A DNA stretch of 64,000 nucleotides, from the NCBI GenBank assembly GCA_022824365.1, contig JAJEAA010000011.1, positions 36,375 through 100,374 on the forward strand, written 5' to 3'. This document shows positions 8,954 through 18,332 of this stretch, in pieces. Under the pieces are notes generated by a model. The model did not search any database. It was not told where the DNA came from and worked only from the letters and a program-made list of their open reading frames with translations. Made by a program: the position numbers and the translations under genes. How positions within the stretch are numbered: the stretch's first letter is position 1; every line of letters starts with the position of its first letter. This DNA comes from Anaerolineae bacterium. GTDB taxonomy: Bacteria > Chloroflexota > Anaerolineae > Aggregatilineales > Phototrophicaceae.

Positions 8954-9901
8954 TCAGGCGCGGGCGAAGATGCCGACGGTGGGGCGATGATCGGTGAGAT
9001 CGTCGAAGGGGATGGCGCTTTGGATATGGCAGGAGATGACTTCGAATTGTTCGGCGGGGTCGTGCAGCAGGATGTGGTCGATCAGGACGCGATGCTGCTG
9101 ATGCGTCCATAATTCGCTCGGATCATTCTCCGGCGGCAGCAGGCGGAAGTATCGTTGCAGCATCTCCATCTCCGGCGCGGCCGGTTGAGCATTGAAGTCG
9201 CCGGCCAGCAGGATGGCGCGCTGCGGGCTTTCATTGTCTTGGTCGGCTCGCTTCAATTCGTCGACGACGCAAAGAATCTCGTTGACCTGAGCTTGCCGCA
9301 TTTGCGAAGCCGTGCGGGAGCGTTCATAGGTCATATCGCGGCGGTCTTCGCCGATGAGGACGCCCAGATGCGTATTGAGGAAATACAGGGGGATGCCGCG
9401 GTAATTCAGCGACGCGACCATCAAGTTGCGCGGCTGCGTATCCCGGTTGCCGCTGCTGTACAAGGTGGCGCGGCTGATGATGGTATGCCTGGCCCAAGCG
9501 CCGCTCATGTTGCAATCGTCGTAATCCGGGTAGCTGCCCCAGGACCACTCCTCGATTGGCAAGTTGGTGATGATGGCATTGCCCTCGGCGGCGTCGGTCA
9601 TATTGCGATAGGCGGGGCGATCCCACAAGTTTGGATGCGGATGGTCGCACATGGTGACTTCGGGCGCGAAGGCGTCGACGAATTCCGAACCGAGGAGGCT
9701 GGCCATCTTTCGGCTGACGTTTTTGAGGCTGTCGTTGTGGAAGGCCAGGCCGGATTCTTGCAAGGCGATGATGGTTGGCTGACGCGGGTTGATCACCTGT
9801 TGCAAGGTGCTGTAGGTATCGACCGCCAGTTTCTCATGGTCGTGCGGCGCTGGTCGCATCCCGCGCGCGCCGCCGATATTGAAACTTACCACCTGGAGCA
9901 T
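8954..9901 (-). CDS. Endonuclease/exonuclease/phosphatase (EEP) family protein
   Basis: 315 residues from the ATG at 9901. The longer open frame to 9955 is rejected because a promoter-like TATAAT lies inside it. EEP-fold motifs occur in order: VVSFNIGG at the start (Asn), IIALQESG near residue 55 (metal-binding Glu), YFLNTHLG near 190, AGDFNAQPAAPEM near 240 (Asp and Asn) and a final TDHRPTVGIF (Asp-His). All catalytic positions of the DNase I/AP endonuclease/sphingomyelinase superfamily appear present. Substrate could be nucleic acid, phospholipid or inositol phosphate. No signal peptide is seen. Confidence 0.82.
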   Translation of the reverse strand: MLQVVSFNIGGARGMRPAPHDHEKLAVDTYSTLQQVINPRQPTIIALQESGLAFHNDSLKNVSRKMASLLGSEFVDAFAPEVTMCDHPHPNLWDRPAYRNMTDAAEGNAIITNLPIEEWSWGSYPDYDDCNMSGAWARHTIISRATLYSSGNRDTQPRNLMVASLNYRGIPLYFLNTHLGVLIGEDRRDMTYERSRTASQMRQAQVNEILCVVDELKRADQDNESPQRAILLAGDFNAQPAAPEMEMLQRYFRLLPPENDPSELWTHQQHRVLIDHILLHDPAEQFEVISCHIQSAIPFDDLTDHRPTVGIFARA

Positions 9902-9932
9902 GAAAATGTCCCGGTCCTCGAAGATTCGCCGC

Positions 9933-9960
9933 ATTATATCATAGGGATCGGTCAATCCAA
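9933..9960 (-). promoter_or_regulatory. Sigma70-type promoter for EEP-family gene
   Basis: On the minus strand TTGGAT (9960-9955) is followed after 16 nt by TATAAT (9938-9933). The start codon chosen for the EEP gene lies about 30 nt downstream, with GAGG between. Confidence 0.55.
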
Positions 9961-10078
9961 GAGCGTGAAAGCTTCTTAATCAAGCGCTGAACCCGCTCGC
10001 ATCGGCACAGAGCTACCCTCTACAAGTCAGTCGCCCCGACGTATCATGGCGCGCAGGGACGCGGAAAGGACAGAAGCG

Positions 10079-10639
10079 ATGGCGGCAATCGGCGAAAAGA
10101 CGGCGCTAATCATCATTGATGTGCAGGAAGGCTTGGATGATCCGCGCTTGGGGCGGCGCAACAACCCGGAGGCCGAGCGCAATATGGCGCGGCTGCTGGG
10201 GCGCTGGCGCGAGCTGGGGCGGCCGATCTTTCACGTGCAGCATATGTCCATCGAGCCGGGGTCGCCGCTGCGGCCCGAGCTGCCCGGCAACGCGATCAAG
10301 ACCATCGTGGCGCCGGTTGGCGATGAGCCGGTCATTCAGAAACAAGTCAACAGCGCCTTCATCGGCACGGACCTGGAAGCGCGACTGCGGGCTGCCGGCA
10401 TTAAATCGCTGGTGATCGTCGGTTTGACGACCGACCACTGCGTTTCGTCCTCAGTTCGCATGGCGGGCGATCTGGGCTTTCGCGCGGCAGTCATCGCCGA
10501 TGCGACAGCGGCGCACGAACATCGCAGTTACGATGGACAGCATTATTCGGCCGAAACGGTGCATAGCGTGGCGCTGGCGAACTTGAACGGCGAATTCGCG
10601 GCGGTGCTGACCACCGATGAAGCGCTGGCGGCGGATTAA
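10079..10639 (+). CDS. Isochorismatase-family cysteine hydrolase
   Basis: 186 residues from the ATG at 10079, preceded by GGAAAGGA; an upstream in-frame ATG at 10046 lacks such a site. The Asp-Lys-Cys triad of the family is visible: Asp in IIIDVQEG near residue 14, Lys in IQKQVNSAF near residue 86, and Cys in TTDHCVSSSVRMA near residue 122. Relatives hydrolyse isochorismate, nicotinamide, N-carbamoyl compounds and similar amides in the cytoplasm; the substrate cannot be named. It is the first gene of a compact run, with the GNAT gene starting 3 nt after its stop. Confidence 0.88.
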   Translation: MAAIGEKTALIIIDVQEGLDDPRLGRRNNPEAERNMARLLGRWRELGRPIFHVQHMSIEPGSPLRPELPGNAIKTIVAPVGDEPVIQKQVNSAFIGTDLEARLRAAGIKSLVIVGLTTDHCVSSSVRMAGDLGFRAAVIADATAAHEHRSYDGQHYSAETVHSVALANLNGEFAAVLTTDEALAAD

Positions 10640-10642
10640 ATC

Positions 10643-11092
10643 GTGGACGTCACTATCCGATTTGCCGCGCCGGAAGAGGCTGAGCGACTGACTCATATCG
10701 CCTGCGCCTCCAAAGCGCACTGGGATTATAGCGCCGCGCAAATCGATTGCTGGCGGGCTGCCTTTCTCACAGTGACGGCCAACTATATCCGGGCGCATTC
10801 GGTCTGGGTGGCGCTGGACGCGCACGGGGAGGCGATTGCTTTCGCCGCGCTTGAGCGGCACGAGACCGGCGCAGTTCTGGAACATCTATGGGTGCTGCCC
10901 GCCTATATCGGCCGGGGCATCGGCAAGCGGCTGTTTGAGCGAGTCGCTTCCGAGGCAGCCGAATTTAGCTTCACCTCCGATCCGCATGCCGATGGTTTCT
11001 ATCGCAAGCTGGGCGCGCGGAAGATTGGCGATGCCCCATCGGCTCACCAAGGACATTGCTTGAGTCGATTCCGTTTTCGGGCGCTCGCTTGA
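10643..11092 (+). CDS. GNAT-family N-acetyltransferase
   Basis: 149 residues starting with GTG, 3 nt after the hydrolase stop, so probably cotranscribed and coupled. The acetyl-CoA binding motif A appears as EHLWVLPAYIGRGIGKRLFERV (residues about 78-100), with the R/Q-x-x-G-x-G/A pattern IGRGIG. A beta strand, FTSDPHADGFYRKLGA, follows as motif B. Such enzymes transfer acetyl groups from acetyl-CoA to amines of small molecules or proteins. The N-terminal half is the variable substrate-binding region, so the acceptor is unknown. Confidence 0.85.
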   Translation: MDVTIRFAAPEEAERLTHIACASKAHWDYSAAQIDCWRAAFLTVTANYIRAHSVWVALDAHGEAIAFAALERHETGAVLEHLWVLPAYIGRGIGKRLFERVASEAAEFSFTSDPHADGFYRKLGARKIGDAPSAHQGHCLSRFRFRALA

Positions 11093-11150
11093 ATCTGCGC
11101 TATGCTAGTGTTGTGCTGGTTTCCGTTTGACGCCGGGTGAGCGTAGGGCG

Positions 11151-12125
11151 ATGTCGGTAGCGATCATCTCTTCCTTATATCGCTGTGAGGAACATTTGCC
11201 GGCCTTTGCGGCGGCGGTCTTCGGTTTCGCCAAGCGGGTCAACGAACGCGGCATCGCCGTCCACTATTTGCCGATTGTCAATGACGCGACCCGCGGCGAA
11301 GTCGAGCAGATCGATCAACTGGCGCGGGAAATCAACTCGAACTACTACGGTCGCATGACGCCGCAATATGTCCCGCGCGAGACCTTGTACGCCTCGTGGA
11401 ATCGCGGGCTTGCCTTGGCGCAGTCGCACTATTTCGCGCCCTGGAACGCCGATGACATCCGCAGAGCCGAGGCGTTCATCGAGGGCTATCAAGCTTTAGA
11501 CGAGGGCGCGGAGTTGGTGGACTTTGACTTCACGCGTGTTATGCTGGACAGGCGATTTGGGCTATGGGCACGGGAACGGCGGACGGACGTCCCCTGCCTC
11601 TATGATCCGACGCGCTTCACAAGGCGCAATGGGCTGGGTCCCTTTTTTATGGCGAGCCGGGCGCTGGTCCAAAAGCTGGGTCCTTTTGACCCGCGCTTTC
11701 GAGTAGCAGGCGACATGGAATGGGCTAGCCGAGCCCATTCAGCCGCGCGCTTTCAACCCGGGCGAGCGAATGGCGGCGACTTCATGGTGCACGGCGGCAA
11801 CCTGAGCAATACCGGCGGCGAGATGGAAGAGATCGAAGTCGATATCATTTTCCTGCGGCGGGGCGATTGGAAGCAGTTGCGTCCGGCGGATCCGCGCGCG
11901 CTGCGCGAAGCCTGGGAAAGCTGGGGCAATTCGGGAGGTATAGCTTTGCCGGCCGACGCAGCGGACTTCTTATGGGGTCCCGAGGCGGAGGCGCGTTGGC
12001 GACGTTACCGGCGGGAGCGGCAGCAACCCGCGAGTTTGCGGCGGCTGCGGCTGGCGCTGGCGTCGCGCGGCTGGTTCTACAGCGAGGAATGGGCGATGGC
12101 GCAGCGAAGCCGGGAACTGCAATGA
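11151..12125 (+). CDS. Glycosyltransferase family 2-like protein
   Basis: 324 residues from the ATG at 11151; a TTG at 11127 is an alternative. The N-terminal Rossmann-like segment SVAIISSLYRCEEHLPAF is followed by SWNRGLALAQSHYFAPWNADD (residues about 82-103). This is the typical GT-A arrangement of an N-R-G helix and a DxD-like metal site (here NADD). FFMASRALVQKLGPFDPRF and an EW motif (DMEWASRA) agree with GT2 architecture. It presumably transfers a sugar from a nucleotide donor at the cytoplasmic side of the membrane. Its stop overlaps the start of the next gene by 4 nt, which links it to a YfhO-like membrane protein. Confidence 0.72.
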   Translation: MSVAIISSLYRCEEHLPAFAAAVFGFAKRVNERGIAVHYLPIVNDATRGEVEQIDQLAREINSNYYGRMTPQYVPRETLYASWNRGLALAQSHYFAPWNADDIRRAEAFIEGYQALDEGAELVDFDFTRVMLDRRFGLWARERRTDVPCLYDPTRFTRRNGLGPFFMASRALVQKLGPFDPRFRVAGDMEWASRAHSAARFQPGRANGGDFMVHGGNLSNTGGEMEEIEVDIIFLRRGDWKQLRPADPRALREAWESWGNSGGIALPADAADFLWGPEAEARWRRYRRERQQPASLRRLRLALASRGWFYSEEWAMAQRSRELQ

Positions 12126-14803
12126 ACCGAAAGGCATGGCGACGCCTGCTGCCCATCAGCTGTATGCTTGTCCTGACGCTGCTATTTTTTCATCAGTTGG
12201 CTTTCAGCGGCAAGATCCTGGCGCGGGGCGACACCTACCAATATTTCTATCCGTATTGGGATGCGCGCAACGAAGCCTTTCGCGCCGGCGCTTTGCCGCT
12301 GTGGACGCCGGATTTATTCACGGGCGCGCCGCTATTGGCGAATCCGCAACTGGGCGCGTATTACCCTCTCAACTGGCTGACCGCGCCATTCCGCGCCCCG
12401 ACCGCCATCGCCATCAGCATTGTTTTGCATGTGACGCTGGCGGGAGCCGGGACAATTTTTCTCTACTGGCAAGTCATCGGCAAGCGCTGGCTGCCAGCCT
12501 TCGTCGCCGGCGTCGCTTTCGCCTTTGGCGGGGTCCTGAGTTCGCATGTCGAGCAGATTAATCAGCTGCAAGGTTTGGCTTGGATGCCAATTCTCTTCGC
12601 GCTGTATCATCGCGTCCTGGCGGGGGAGCGAGCGCGGCGGGACGGTTTGCTGCTGGCGCTGGCTTGGGCGCTGCAGATTTTCAGCGGGCATACGCAAACG
12701 GTCTTCATCAGCGGCGTCGGACTGGCTGTCTATGGTTTGGGATTCAGGGCATTTGACGGCGGAGGGCGGCGACCGTTATGGCGATTGACGCGACCGCTGC
12801 TGCCATTGGCATTTGTATTTTGCCTGGCGCTGTTGCTGGCGCTGCCACAATTGCTGCCGAGCCTGGAGTTGATGCGTTTATCCAACCGGGGCGGCGGATT
12901 CAGCACGCAAGCCTCAACCGCGTTTTCGCTGCCGCCGACGCAGCTTGGGCGCGCCTTGCTGCCGAGCTACGATGGCCAGCTCTTCGGCGAATATGTGGCG
13001 ACCTTGGGCATTGTCGGGCTGGGTCTGGCGCTATGGGGCTTTGCCTGCTTCCGCGATAATGAGCGGGGGCGTCGTCTTTGGCTGGCGCTGGCGATAATTG
13101 GATTTGCGCTGGCTCTGGGCCGTTACAATCCCTTCTATTTGCTGCTGGCGGAATTGCCGGGCTTCAATCTGTTTCGCGTGCCGGCGCGTTTCCTGGCGCT
13201 GTTCAGCCTGGCGCTGGCGTTGCTGGCGGGCATGGGAACCCAAGCGCTTTCGCAGCCGCTGCGTCGTCCGCGTCCGCTGGTGCTTATCGCGCTCGCAATA
13301 GCGCTTCTGATTCTTGTCACCCGTTTCCTGCTGCCCGGGGATCCGGCGCTCATCTTCGGCGGCGCGGAGATCAGCGACCGTTCGCTGGCGTTTTGGGTCG
13401 GCGCCTGGCTCCTGCTCATGGCGCTGCTCGTGATTCGACATCGCTGGGTTAAGTTAAGCGCTCTGGCTCTTGTCACGCTTGAGCTTTTCCTGGCCGGGCA
13501 GAAGCTGCCATACAATGACCTGTCGCCGCCCGATGTTTACCTGGGCGAGCGGCCTACGATCAGCCAATTGGGCGCGCTGCAAGAAGACTTAGTCGCGCCC
13601 GGGCGGACGCTGTCGGCGAGTCAGATTTATTTCGATCCGCTCGACATCGGCGATCTGCGACGCCGATACGACGGTCTGGGCATGGACTACAAAGCGCAAT
13701 TCCACGCGCTGGACGCGGTCAAAATGCAAGAAACCTTGTACCCGAACCTGGCTTTGACCTGGGGCATTCCTTCGACTGACGGCTTTGGCGGCGGCATCAC
13801 GCCGAGCCGCGCTTACTCGCTGTACGCGTCGCTGCTGCTGCCGGCGGACGAGCCGCTGCCGGTGGACGGCCGACTGGGCGAGCGCATGGCCGTGCCCGAA
13901 TGTTGGGGCGCTTGCCTGCCTGCGCGGCGCTGGCTGGAAGCGACCGACACGCGCTATATCATCACCGACAAAGTGTATGACATCTGGCATGAGGATATCG
14001 CTTATGATACCGCGCTATCGAGCTATTGGGCGGAAGCCGCCTCCGCGCCGGGCCTGCCCGATTTCGCCGACGAAGCGCGGATATTGCACCGCGTCCCGCT
14101 AGATGCTGACCGGCCGGCGCTCAAGCTGGAGCATGACCTGCTGCTCACGATAATCGACGGCGCGGACCTGGATGCCTTCATGATCCACGCGGGCGACTTC
14201 CTCGCGGTCACAGCCGTGGACAGCCAGCAGCCAGCGCAGTTTCAGGAGCTTCAGCCACCGCCTTTCGAGCGGGTCTTTTCAGGCGCGGTCAAGATTTTTA
14301 AGCTGCCAGCGAGCGGGCAACGGGCTTTCCTGGCGACGGAGACGCAGTCGGTAGCGGAGGACCCGGCCGGCGATGAATCGGCGCTAGAACTGCTGCGAGC
14401 GGGCGCGCCGGTGGTGATACACGGCGATCTTGATCCGCTGAGCGCAGCCCTGGACGGGAGCGAGAGAGTCGAGATCATCGACTATAAAGACAATCGCGTT
14501 ACGCTGGTCTTGTCCGCCCCGGCTGATGCGCTGCTCCTGCTTGCCGATGCCTGGCACCCGGCCTGGCGGGCAACGGTGAATGGCGAGCCAGCGCCGATTT
14601 ATCGCGCGAATCTGATCTTTCGCGCTGTGCCCGTGCCGGCCGGGGACAGCACGGTCAGCTTCGAGTTTGCGCCCGGACACTGGCGCGCCGCACTTGTCAT
14701 CGGCATCGGCTTGTGGTTCATTATGCTACTGATGGTGTTTGTCTCAAATCGCCCGGAGATTGAGCGCTGGCGGCAAAGACGGCGCATGGAGGAGAAGCTC
14801 TGA
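12122..14803 (+). CDS. YfhO-like large membrane protein, putative GT-C glycosyltransferase
   Basis: 893 residues from the ATG at 12122, overlapping the glycosyltransferase stop as ATGA; the frame also runs open to 11867 inside that gene, which is not used. After a first helix, a loop with ARGDTYQYFYPYWDARNEAF and LPLWTPDLFTGAPLLANPQ matches the YfhO-family signature. About twelve helices extend to residue ~470. A long extracytoplasmic region follows, then one helix just before the C-terminus (about 855-880). In Bacillus YfhO glycosylates teichoic acid; the substrate here is unknown. It is the third gene of the 10.1-16.6 kb run. Confidence 0.82.
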   Translation: MNRKAWRRLLPISCMLVLTLLFFHQLAFSGKILARGDTYQYFYPYWDARNEAFRAGALPLWTPDLFTGAPLLANPQLGAYYPLNWLTAPFRAPTAIAISIVLHVTLAGAGTIFLYWQVIGKRWLPAFVAGVAFAFGGVLSSHVEQINQLQGLAWMPILFALYHRVLAGERARRDGLLLALAWALQIFSGHTQTVFISGVGLAVYGLGFRAFDGGGRRPLWRLTRPLLPLAFVFCLALLLALPQLLPSLELMRLSNRGGGFSTQASTAFSLPPTQLGRALLPSYDGQLFGEYVATLGIVGLGLALWGFACFRDNERGRRLWLALAIIGFALALGRYNPFYLLLAELPGFNLFRVPARFLALFSLALALLAGMGTQALSQPLRRPRPLVLIALAIALLILVTRFLLPGDPALIFGGAEISDRSLAFWVGAWLLLMALLVIRHRWVKLSALALVTLELFLAGQKLPYNDLSPPDVYLGERPTISQLGALQEDLVAPGRTLSASQIYFDPLDIGDLRRRYDGLGMDYKAQFHALDAVKMQETLYPNLALTWGIPSTDGFGGGITPSRAYSLYASLLLPADEPLPVDGRLGERMAVPECWGACLPARRWLEATDTRYIITDKVYDIWHEDIAYDTALSSYWAEAASAPGLPDFADEARILHRVPLDADRPALKLEHDLLLTIIDGADLDAFMIHAGDFLAVTAVDSQQPAQFQELQPPPFERVFSGAVKIFKLPASGQRAFLATETQSVAEDPAGDESALELLRAGAPVVIHGDLDPLSAALDGSERVEIIDYKDNRVTLVLSAPADALLLLADAWHPAWRATVNGEPAPIYRANLIFRAVPVPAGDSTVSFEFAPGHWRAALVIGIGLWFIMLLMVFVSNRPEIERWRQRRRMEEKL

Positions 14804-15489
14804 TGAGATTAGGGAGTTATGTCGAGATTCTGAATTATGTCGATGATACCGTCGCGGCCGGCGCGTATTACGAGAAGCTGGGACTTGCAGCGCTGGGGGA
14901 TGATGTTTACACCGATGGGCGTTATCACTTGCATCTGGTTCGCGGCAGCGGTCCCAACCCGAGCCTGCGCTATTTTGGCTGCGATCTTAACGGGCTGCGG
15001 GCGGGCGGGCTGGATGTCGGCGATGGGACGCTGGTCAGCCCGGCCGGGATTCATATCCTGCTCAGCGCTGATGCGCCGCCGCGAGACCTGCCACACGACA
15101 ATGTGGCGCGGGCGCAGGACATTACCCGCCTGGGCAAATTCGGCGAGCTTTCCGCCATGATCCCGGATCTGGAGGTGGAATGCGCCTTTTGGGAGGCGGC
15201 CGGTTATGACGTGCTGGGCAAGTACAGCATGCCAAAGCCTTGGGGGATCTGGTGCGACAATCTTTTTCTGATCGGCTTGCACCAAGACGATGTCGACGAA
15301 CCATTCGCCATCTGTCATTTCGCGCCCGATATGAAAGAGGTCAACGCGCAACTGCTGGCCGAGGGCTTTGACTTGAAGCCTTTCGAAAGCGGCGATATTC
15401 CGGCTGACCTGACTTATCAAAGGCTGATGACGCCCTACGGCATCTTGTTCTACTTGTTCACTGGCGATATTTCCGAGGCGAAGCCCTAG
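14803..15489 (+). CDS. VOC/glyoxalase-fold protein, two tandem modules
   Basis: 228 residues, overlapping the previous stop by one base (TGATG). Two VOC modules are visible: residues about 5-95 (YVEILNYVDDTVAAGAYYEKLGL) and 110-222 (FGELSAMIPDLEVECAFWEAAGY). Each starts with a beta strand and a helix carrying the characteristic FYEKLG-like pattern. The expected His/Glu metal ligands are not obvious at every position, so it may be an antibiotic-binding or non-catalytic member. Context in a membrane glycosyltransferase run gives no clear substrate. Confidence 0.7.
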   Translation: MRLGSYVEILNYVDDTVAAGAYYEKLGLAALGDDVYTDGRYHLHLVRGSGPNPSLRYFGCDLNGLRAGGLDVGDGTLVSPAGIHILLSADAPPRDLPHDNVARAQDITRLGKFGELSAMIPDLEVECAFWEAAGYDVLGKYSMPKPWGIWCDNLFLIGLHQDDVDEPFAICHFAPDMKEVNAQLLAEGFDLKPFESGDIPADLTYQRLMTPYGILFYLFTGDISEAKP

Positions 15490-15546
15490 CCGCCGATCGA
15501 GAATCCAAAGATTCGCTGCGCCGCCCGCCCAAGCGAGGATACAACG

Positions 15547-16575
15547 TTGAGCGACGACGGCATCACCAAAATCGCGGACGATATCATTCAGGTGCAGATC
15601 CCCCTGCCCTATGTCTTGAACATCGTCAATTGCTATCTCTTGCGCGGCGCCGAGGGCTGGACGCTGGTCGATACCGGCTTGAACACCTCGGCTGCCCGCT
15701 CGCAATGGAAAAGCGCGCTGGCAAGCTTGGGCATCGAGCCAGCCGATATTGAGAAAATCGTGCTGACGCATATGCACCCGGATCACTTCGGCATGGCCGG
15801 CTGGTGGCAGCGGCAGACCGAGACGCCGATCCCGCTTTACCTGCCGGAGCGCGAGCAGCGCCAGATGCGGATATTCTACCAGCCCCGCAATACGCCCATG
15901 TATCATCAGTGGCTGCTGGATTGCGGCATGGACGAAGCATCGGCCGACAACCTGGAAGGCGCGCTCTATAACACACGGGACTTGACCCAGCCGCATCCAA
16001 GACAGCAGAAATTCTTGACGGCGGGCGCAATTGCGCGACTGGGCGCGCGGGAATTTCAGACGATTCATGCGCCGGGCCACAGCGATGGCCAGATGATTTT
16101 CTACGACGCGGACGATAAGCTGATGATCTGCGGCGATCATGTGCTGATGCGCATCACGCCCAATATCGGCGTCTGGCCGCATAGCGAGCCGGATCCGCTG
16201 GGTCGCTTTTTGGATTCGCTGGGGGAGCTGGCAAAGCTGGATGCGCGGTTGGCGCTGCCGGGGCACAAATGGCTGATCAGCGATTGGCGCGGGCGAATCG
16301 AAGAATTGATCGCGCACCATGAGGCGCGCCTGGAACGAACTGAGGAAGCGCTGGCTGAAGGCGCGCGGACCGTGCTGGAGGTCGCGGCGCAGTTATTCGA
16401 TCTGGAGCGACTGACGCCACATGAATGGCGTTTCGCGCTGGCGGAGACCCTGGCTCACCTCGAATATTTGCGCGCGCGGGAGCGAGCGGTCAGCCAGGAC
16501 GGGAGACAAAACGGGGGGCAGCGCTGGATTCTCGCTGACGCCCCCGCTAGCGAATCGGATGTGGCAGACGCTTAG
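15547..16575 (+). CDS. MBL-fold metallohydrolase
   Basis: 342 residues from a TTG at 15547, preceded by GCGAGGA at 8 nt. The metallo-beta-lactamase motif THMHPDHFGMAGW (His-x-His-x-Asp-His) is at about residues 77-89. Later ligands are APGHSDGQMIFYDADD (His) and ICGDHVL (Asp), and LALPGHKW carries the C-terminal His. All zinc ligands of a glyoxalase II/RNase Z-type binuclear site are present. The C-terminal ~90 residues are helical, with a winged-helix-like segment (RTVLEVAAQLF) as in LACTB2-like hydrolases. Specific substrate unknown. Its stop overlaps the stop of the convergent glycosidase gene by 4 bp. Confidence 0.86.
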   Translation: MSDDGITKIADDIIQVQIPLPYVLNIVNCYLLRGAEGWTLVDTGLNTSAARSQWKSALASLGIEPADIEKIVLTHMHPDHFGMAGWWQRQTETPIPLYLPEREQRQMRIFYQPRNTPMYHQWLLDCGMDEASADNLEGALYNTRDLTQPHPRQQKFLTAGAIARLGAREFQTIHAPGHSDGQMIFYDADDKLMICGDHVLMRITPNIGVWPHSEPDPLGRFLDSLGELAKLDARLALPGHKWLISDWRGRIEELIAHHEARLERTEEALAEGARTVLEVAAQLFDLERLTPHEWRFALAETLAHLEYLRARERAVSQDGRQNGGQRWILADAPASESDVADA

Positions 16576-17948
16576 CGCTGCAATTGCGCGATGGTCTCGC
16601 AGGCCGGGCAACTGCCATCGCGCCGGATGATGGCGTAACCGGCTTGCGGGTCGGCATCGTAGGTGTCGAAATCGATATTCCAGATGACAGCCAACTCTAC
16701 CGGCATGTCTTGATAGTTGGACATAATCAGCAACGCTTCCGCGATCCAGGCGGCTTGCTCGGTCACTGAGGTCGTCGAAGCCCAGGCGAAACCCGCCGGC
16801 AGCGGACCGTAGCCCTCGGGCGAGAGATAGCCGACCTCGGTCATGCACATCGGGATATCGGTATTGCGGAAGGCCCAGTCGACGCGGCGCAGCATCGGCA
16901 AGAGATAGCGCGTTGGGTGTTCGCTGCGCCGGTCGCCCCCCTGCGCGGCGGGCGGCAGGATGCCTTCGTTGTAATGGACGCCGATGCAATCCGCGTAGTT
17001 GGCGGCGCCGGCATTAGCCATCTGGTACATGAATACGTTGTCATCGCAGCCGCCAACGCCGCAACTGTCGCCGAAAAAACCGGTTGGCGCGGGCGCGCCG
17101 CTGATGACCAGGGTATCCGGATTGACGGCTTTAATCGCCTCGTAAGCCGCCGCCAGCATACGCGTGTATTGGGCGCCATTGATACGGCCGCGGGGCCACT
17201 CGCGGTCAATGTTAGGCTCATTCCAGACTTCGATGGCGTCCGCGCCCAATTCCGCCAGGTAGGCGACGTATTCCGCGAAGTTCGCGATATAGCCATCGAA
17301 ATCGGCCGCCAGTTGGTTTTTGTCGCCTTTCGCGCCCAGCAGAACCTTGTAGCCTTTGGCATGGGCTTCTTCAATGAGGTCTTTGCCATCCGAGATGCCG
17401 AATTGCACCTGTTTCTTGACCCAAGTCAGGCCAGCCGCATTCATGGCGGCTTGGGCTTCCTCGTCAAAGCTCGATACATGCCCGCCTACTGGCAGGGGCA
17501 GCCGGTTCTCGATGAAAGCGGCGGGGGCCGCTGGCGCGCCAATGACTTGGACCGGCTCGGTGTTGACGAGCTCGCCATCGTTGTTGACGGCGATGGGCGC
17601 CAGGGTGTAATAGAGGCTCTCCTGATCGCTGTTGACAGCGTGCAGCCGAATCTGATAGAAGCCGTCGTTCAGGATGCTCGTATTCCATGTGCCGAGCGAG
17701 CCGTTGACAACCGGAGACATTTGGAAGCTCACGATTGGCGTCCAGGCCGCATCCGCGCCAGCGATATAGGGCGCGGCTTCCACGAAGAACCACTGTTGAC
17801 CGGGGATGTTGGCGCTGCCTCTGAGTTCCACCGTTCCGCGGACGGTGTTGTAGACGGGATTCCAGTCCAGCATCAACTCGTCGGTCTGCGCGCTGACGCC
17901 CTCGGCCAACCCGATAATCATCGCCAATACAATATAAAGATGTCGCAT
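16572..17948 (-). CDS. Secreted glycoside hydrolase-like TIM-barrel protein
   Basis: 458 residues from the ATG at 17948, which has GGAG upstream and opens a signal peptide (MRHLYIVLAMIIGLAEGVSAQ). The 32 upstream codons of open frame are rejected. Residues about 25-145 form a beta-sandwich-like region (WNPVYNTVRG, LHAVNS). From about 165 a clan GH-A barrel follows: IEVWNEPNIDREWPRG gives the acid/base Glu after Asn, and IPMCMTEVGYLS gives the candidate nucleophile Glu near the end of strand 7. Families GH39 and GH5 show this layout. It presumably acts outside the cell on a polysaccharide of unknown nature. Four cysteines (CGVGGC, CPAC) may form disulfides. Confidence 0.72.
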   Translation of the reverse strand: MRHLYIVLAMIIGLAEGVSAQTDELMLDWNPVYNTVRGTVELRGSANIPGQQWFFVEAAPYIAGADAAWTPIVSFQMSPVVNGSLGTWNTSILNDGFYQIRLHAVNSDQESLYYTLAPIAVNNDGELVNTEPVQVIGAPAAPAAFIENRLPLPVGGHVSSFDEEAQAAMNAAGLTWVKKQVQFGISDGKDLIEEAHAKGYKVLLGAKGDKNQLAADFDGYIANFAEYVAYLAELGADAIEVWNEPNIDREWPRGRINGAQYTRMLAAAYEAIKAVNPDTLVISGAPAPTGFFGDSCGVGGCDDNVFMYQMANAGAANYADCIGVHYNEGILPPAAQGGDRRSEHPTRYLLPMLRRVDWAFRNTDIPMCMTEVGYLSPEGYGPLPAGFAWASTTSVTEQAAWIAEALLIMSNYQDMPVELAVIWNIDFDTYDADPQAGYAIIRRDGSCPACETIAQLQR

Positions 17949-18069
17949 TTCCGCTCCGATACACAGGTGAATATCACCTCGATTATAGAACAGGCGGCTT
18001 GCCGTGACTATCGGGGAAAACGAAAAGATGGCTAGTGTATCCATTTCGGTTGAAACAAAAGTACTTAAG

Positions 18070-18145
18070 CACCGAGAACACAGAGAGCGCAGAGGATAAT
18101 ACTAAAGTATTGTTGCTCTTTGAGTCCTTGCGTCTTTGTGGTGAA
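18070..18145. repeat. Inverted pair of CACAGAG / CAAAGACGC repeats
   Basis: In the 384-base gap 17949-18332 a direct-orientation CACAGAG stretch (about 18070-18096) is followed by the reverse complement of TTCACCACAAAGACGCAAGG (about 18125-18144). Between them lies a short ATACT/AGTAT-containing hairpin. Apart from this repeat and a GGAGG-like site at about 18312 for the aminotransferase, nothing else is recognised in the gap. Confidence 0.55.
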
Positions 18146-18332
18146 TTGAGCAATTTGAATTTCAATCGACTTTGATACGCTACCAAAAGATGCCGGAGCG
18201 TAGGGAAGCGGGAGCCGGAGGACGCCGCGCCGCATGGTTATAAGTTGTGGACAAAGGCGCCGGCGGATTACAATTCGGGTTTGTGCGAGACAAAAGAAAT
18301 CCGCGGGATGCGGAGGAAAGCGACTTGGCGCG

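Noticed and set aside
8954..9955. Start of the EEP-family gene at 9955
   Set aside because: The extra N-terminal residues overlap a TATAAT promoter box; the conserved fold begins at the ATG at 9901.
11867..12121. Extension of the YfhO-like gene upstream of 12122
   Set aside because: It lies wholly inside the glycosyltransferase gene in another frame; the ATGA overlap at 12122 and the membrane N-terminus fit the shorter form.
14809..16320. Long minus-strand open frame (503 codons) opposite the VOC and MBL-fold genes
   Set aside because: It is the antisense shadow of two well-supported genes in GC-rich DNA; its translation has no domain pattern and no ribosome site. The same holds for 18180-19748, 16917-18035, 25211-26335, 44902-46074 and 47689-49203.
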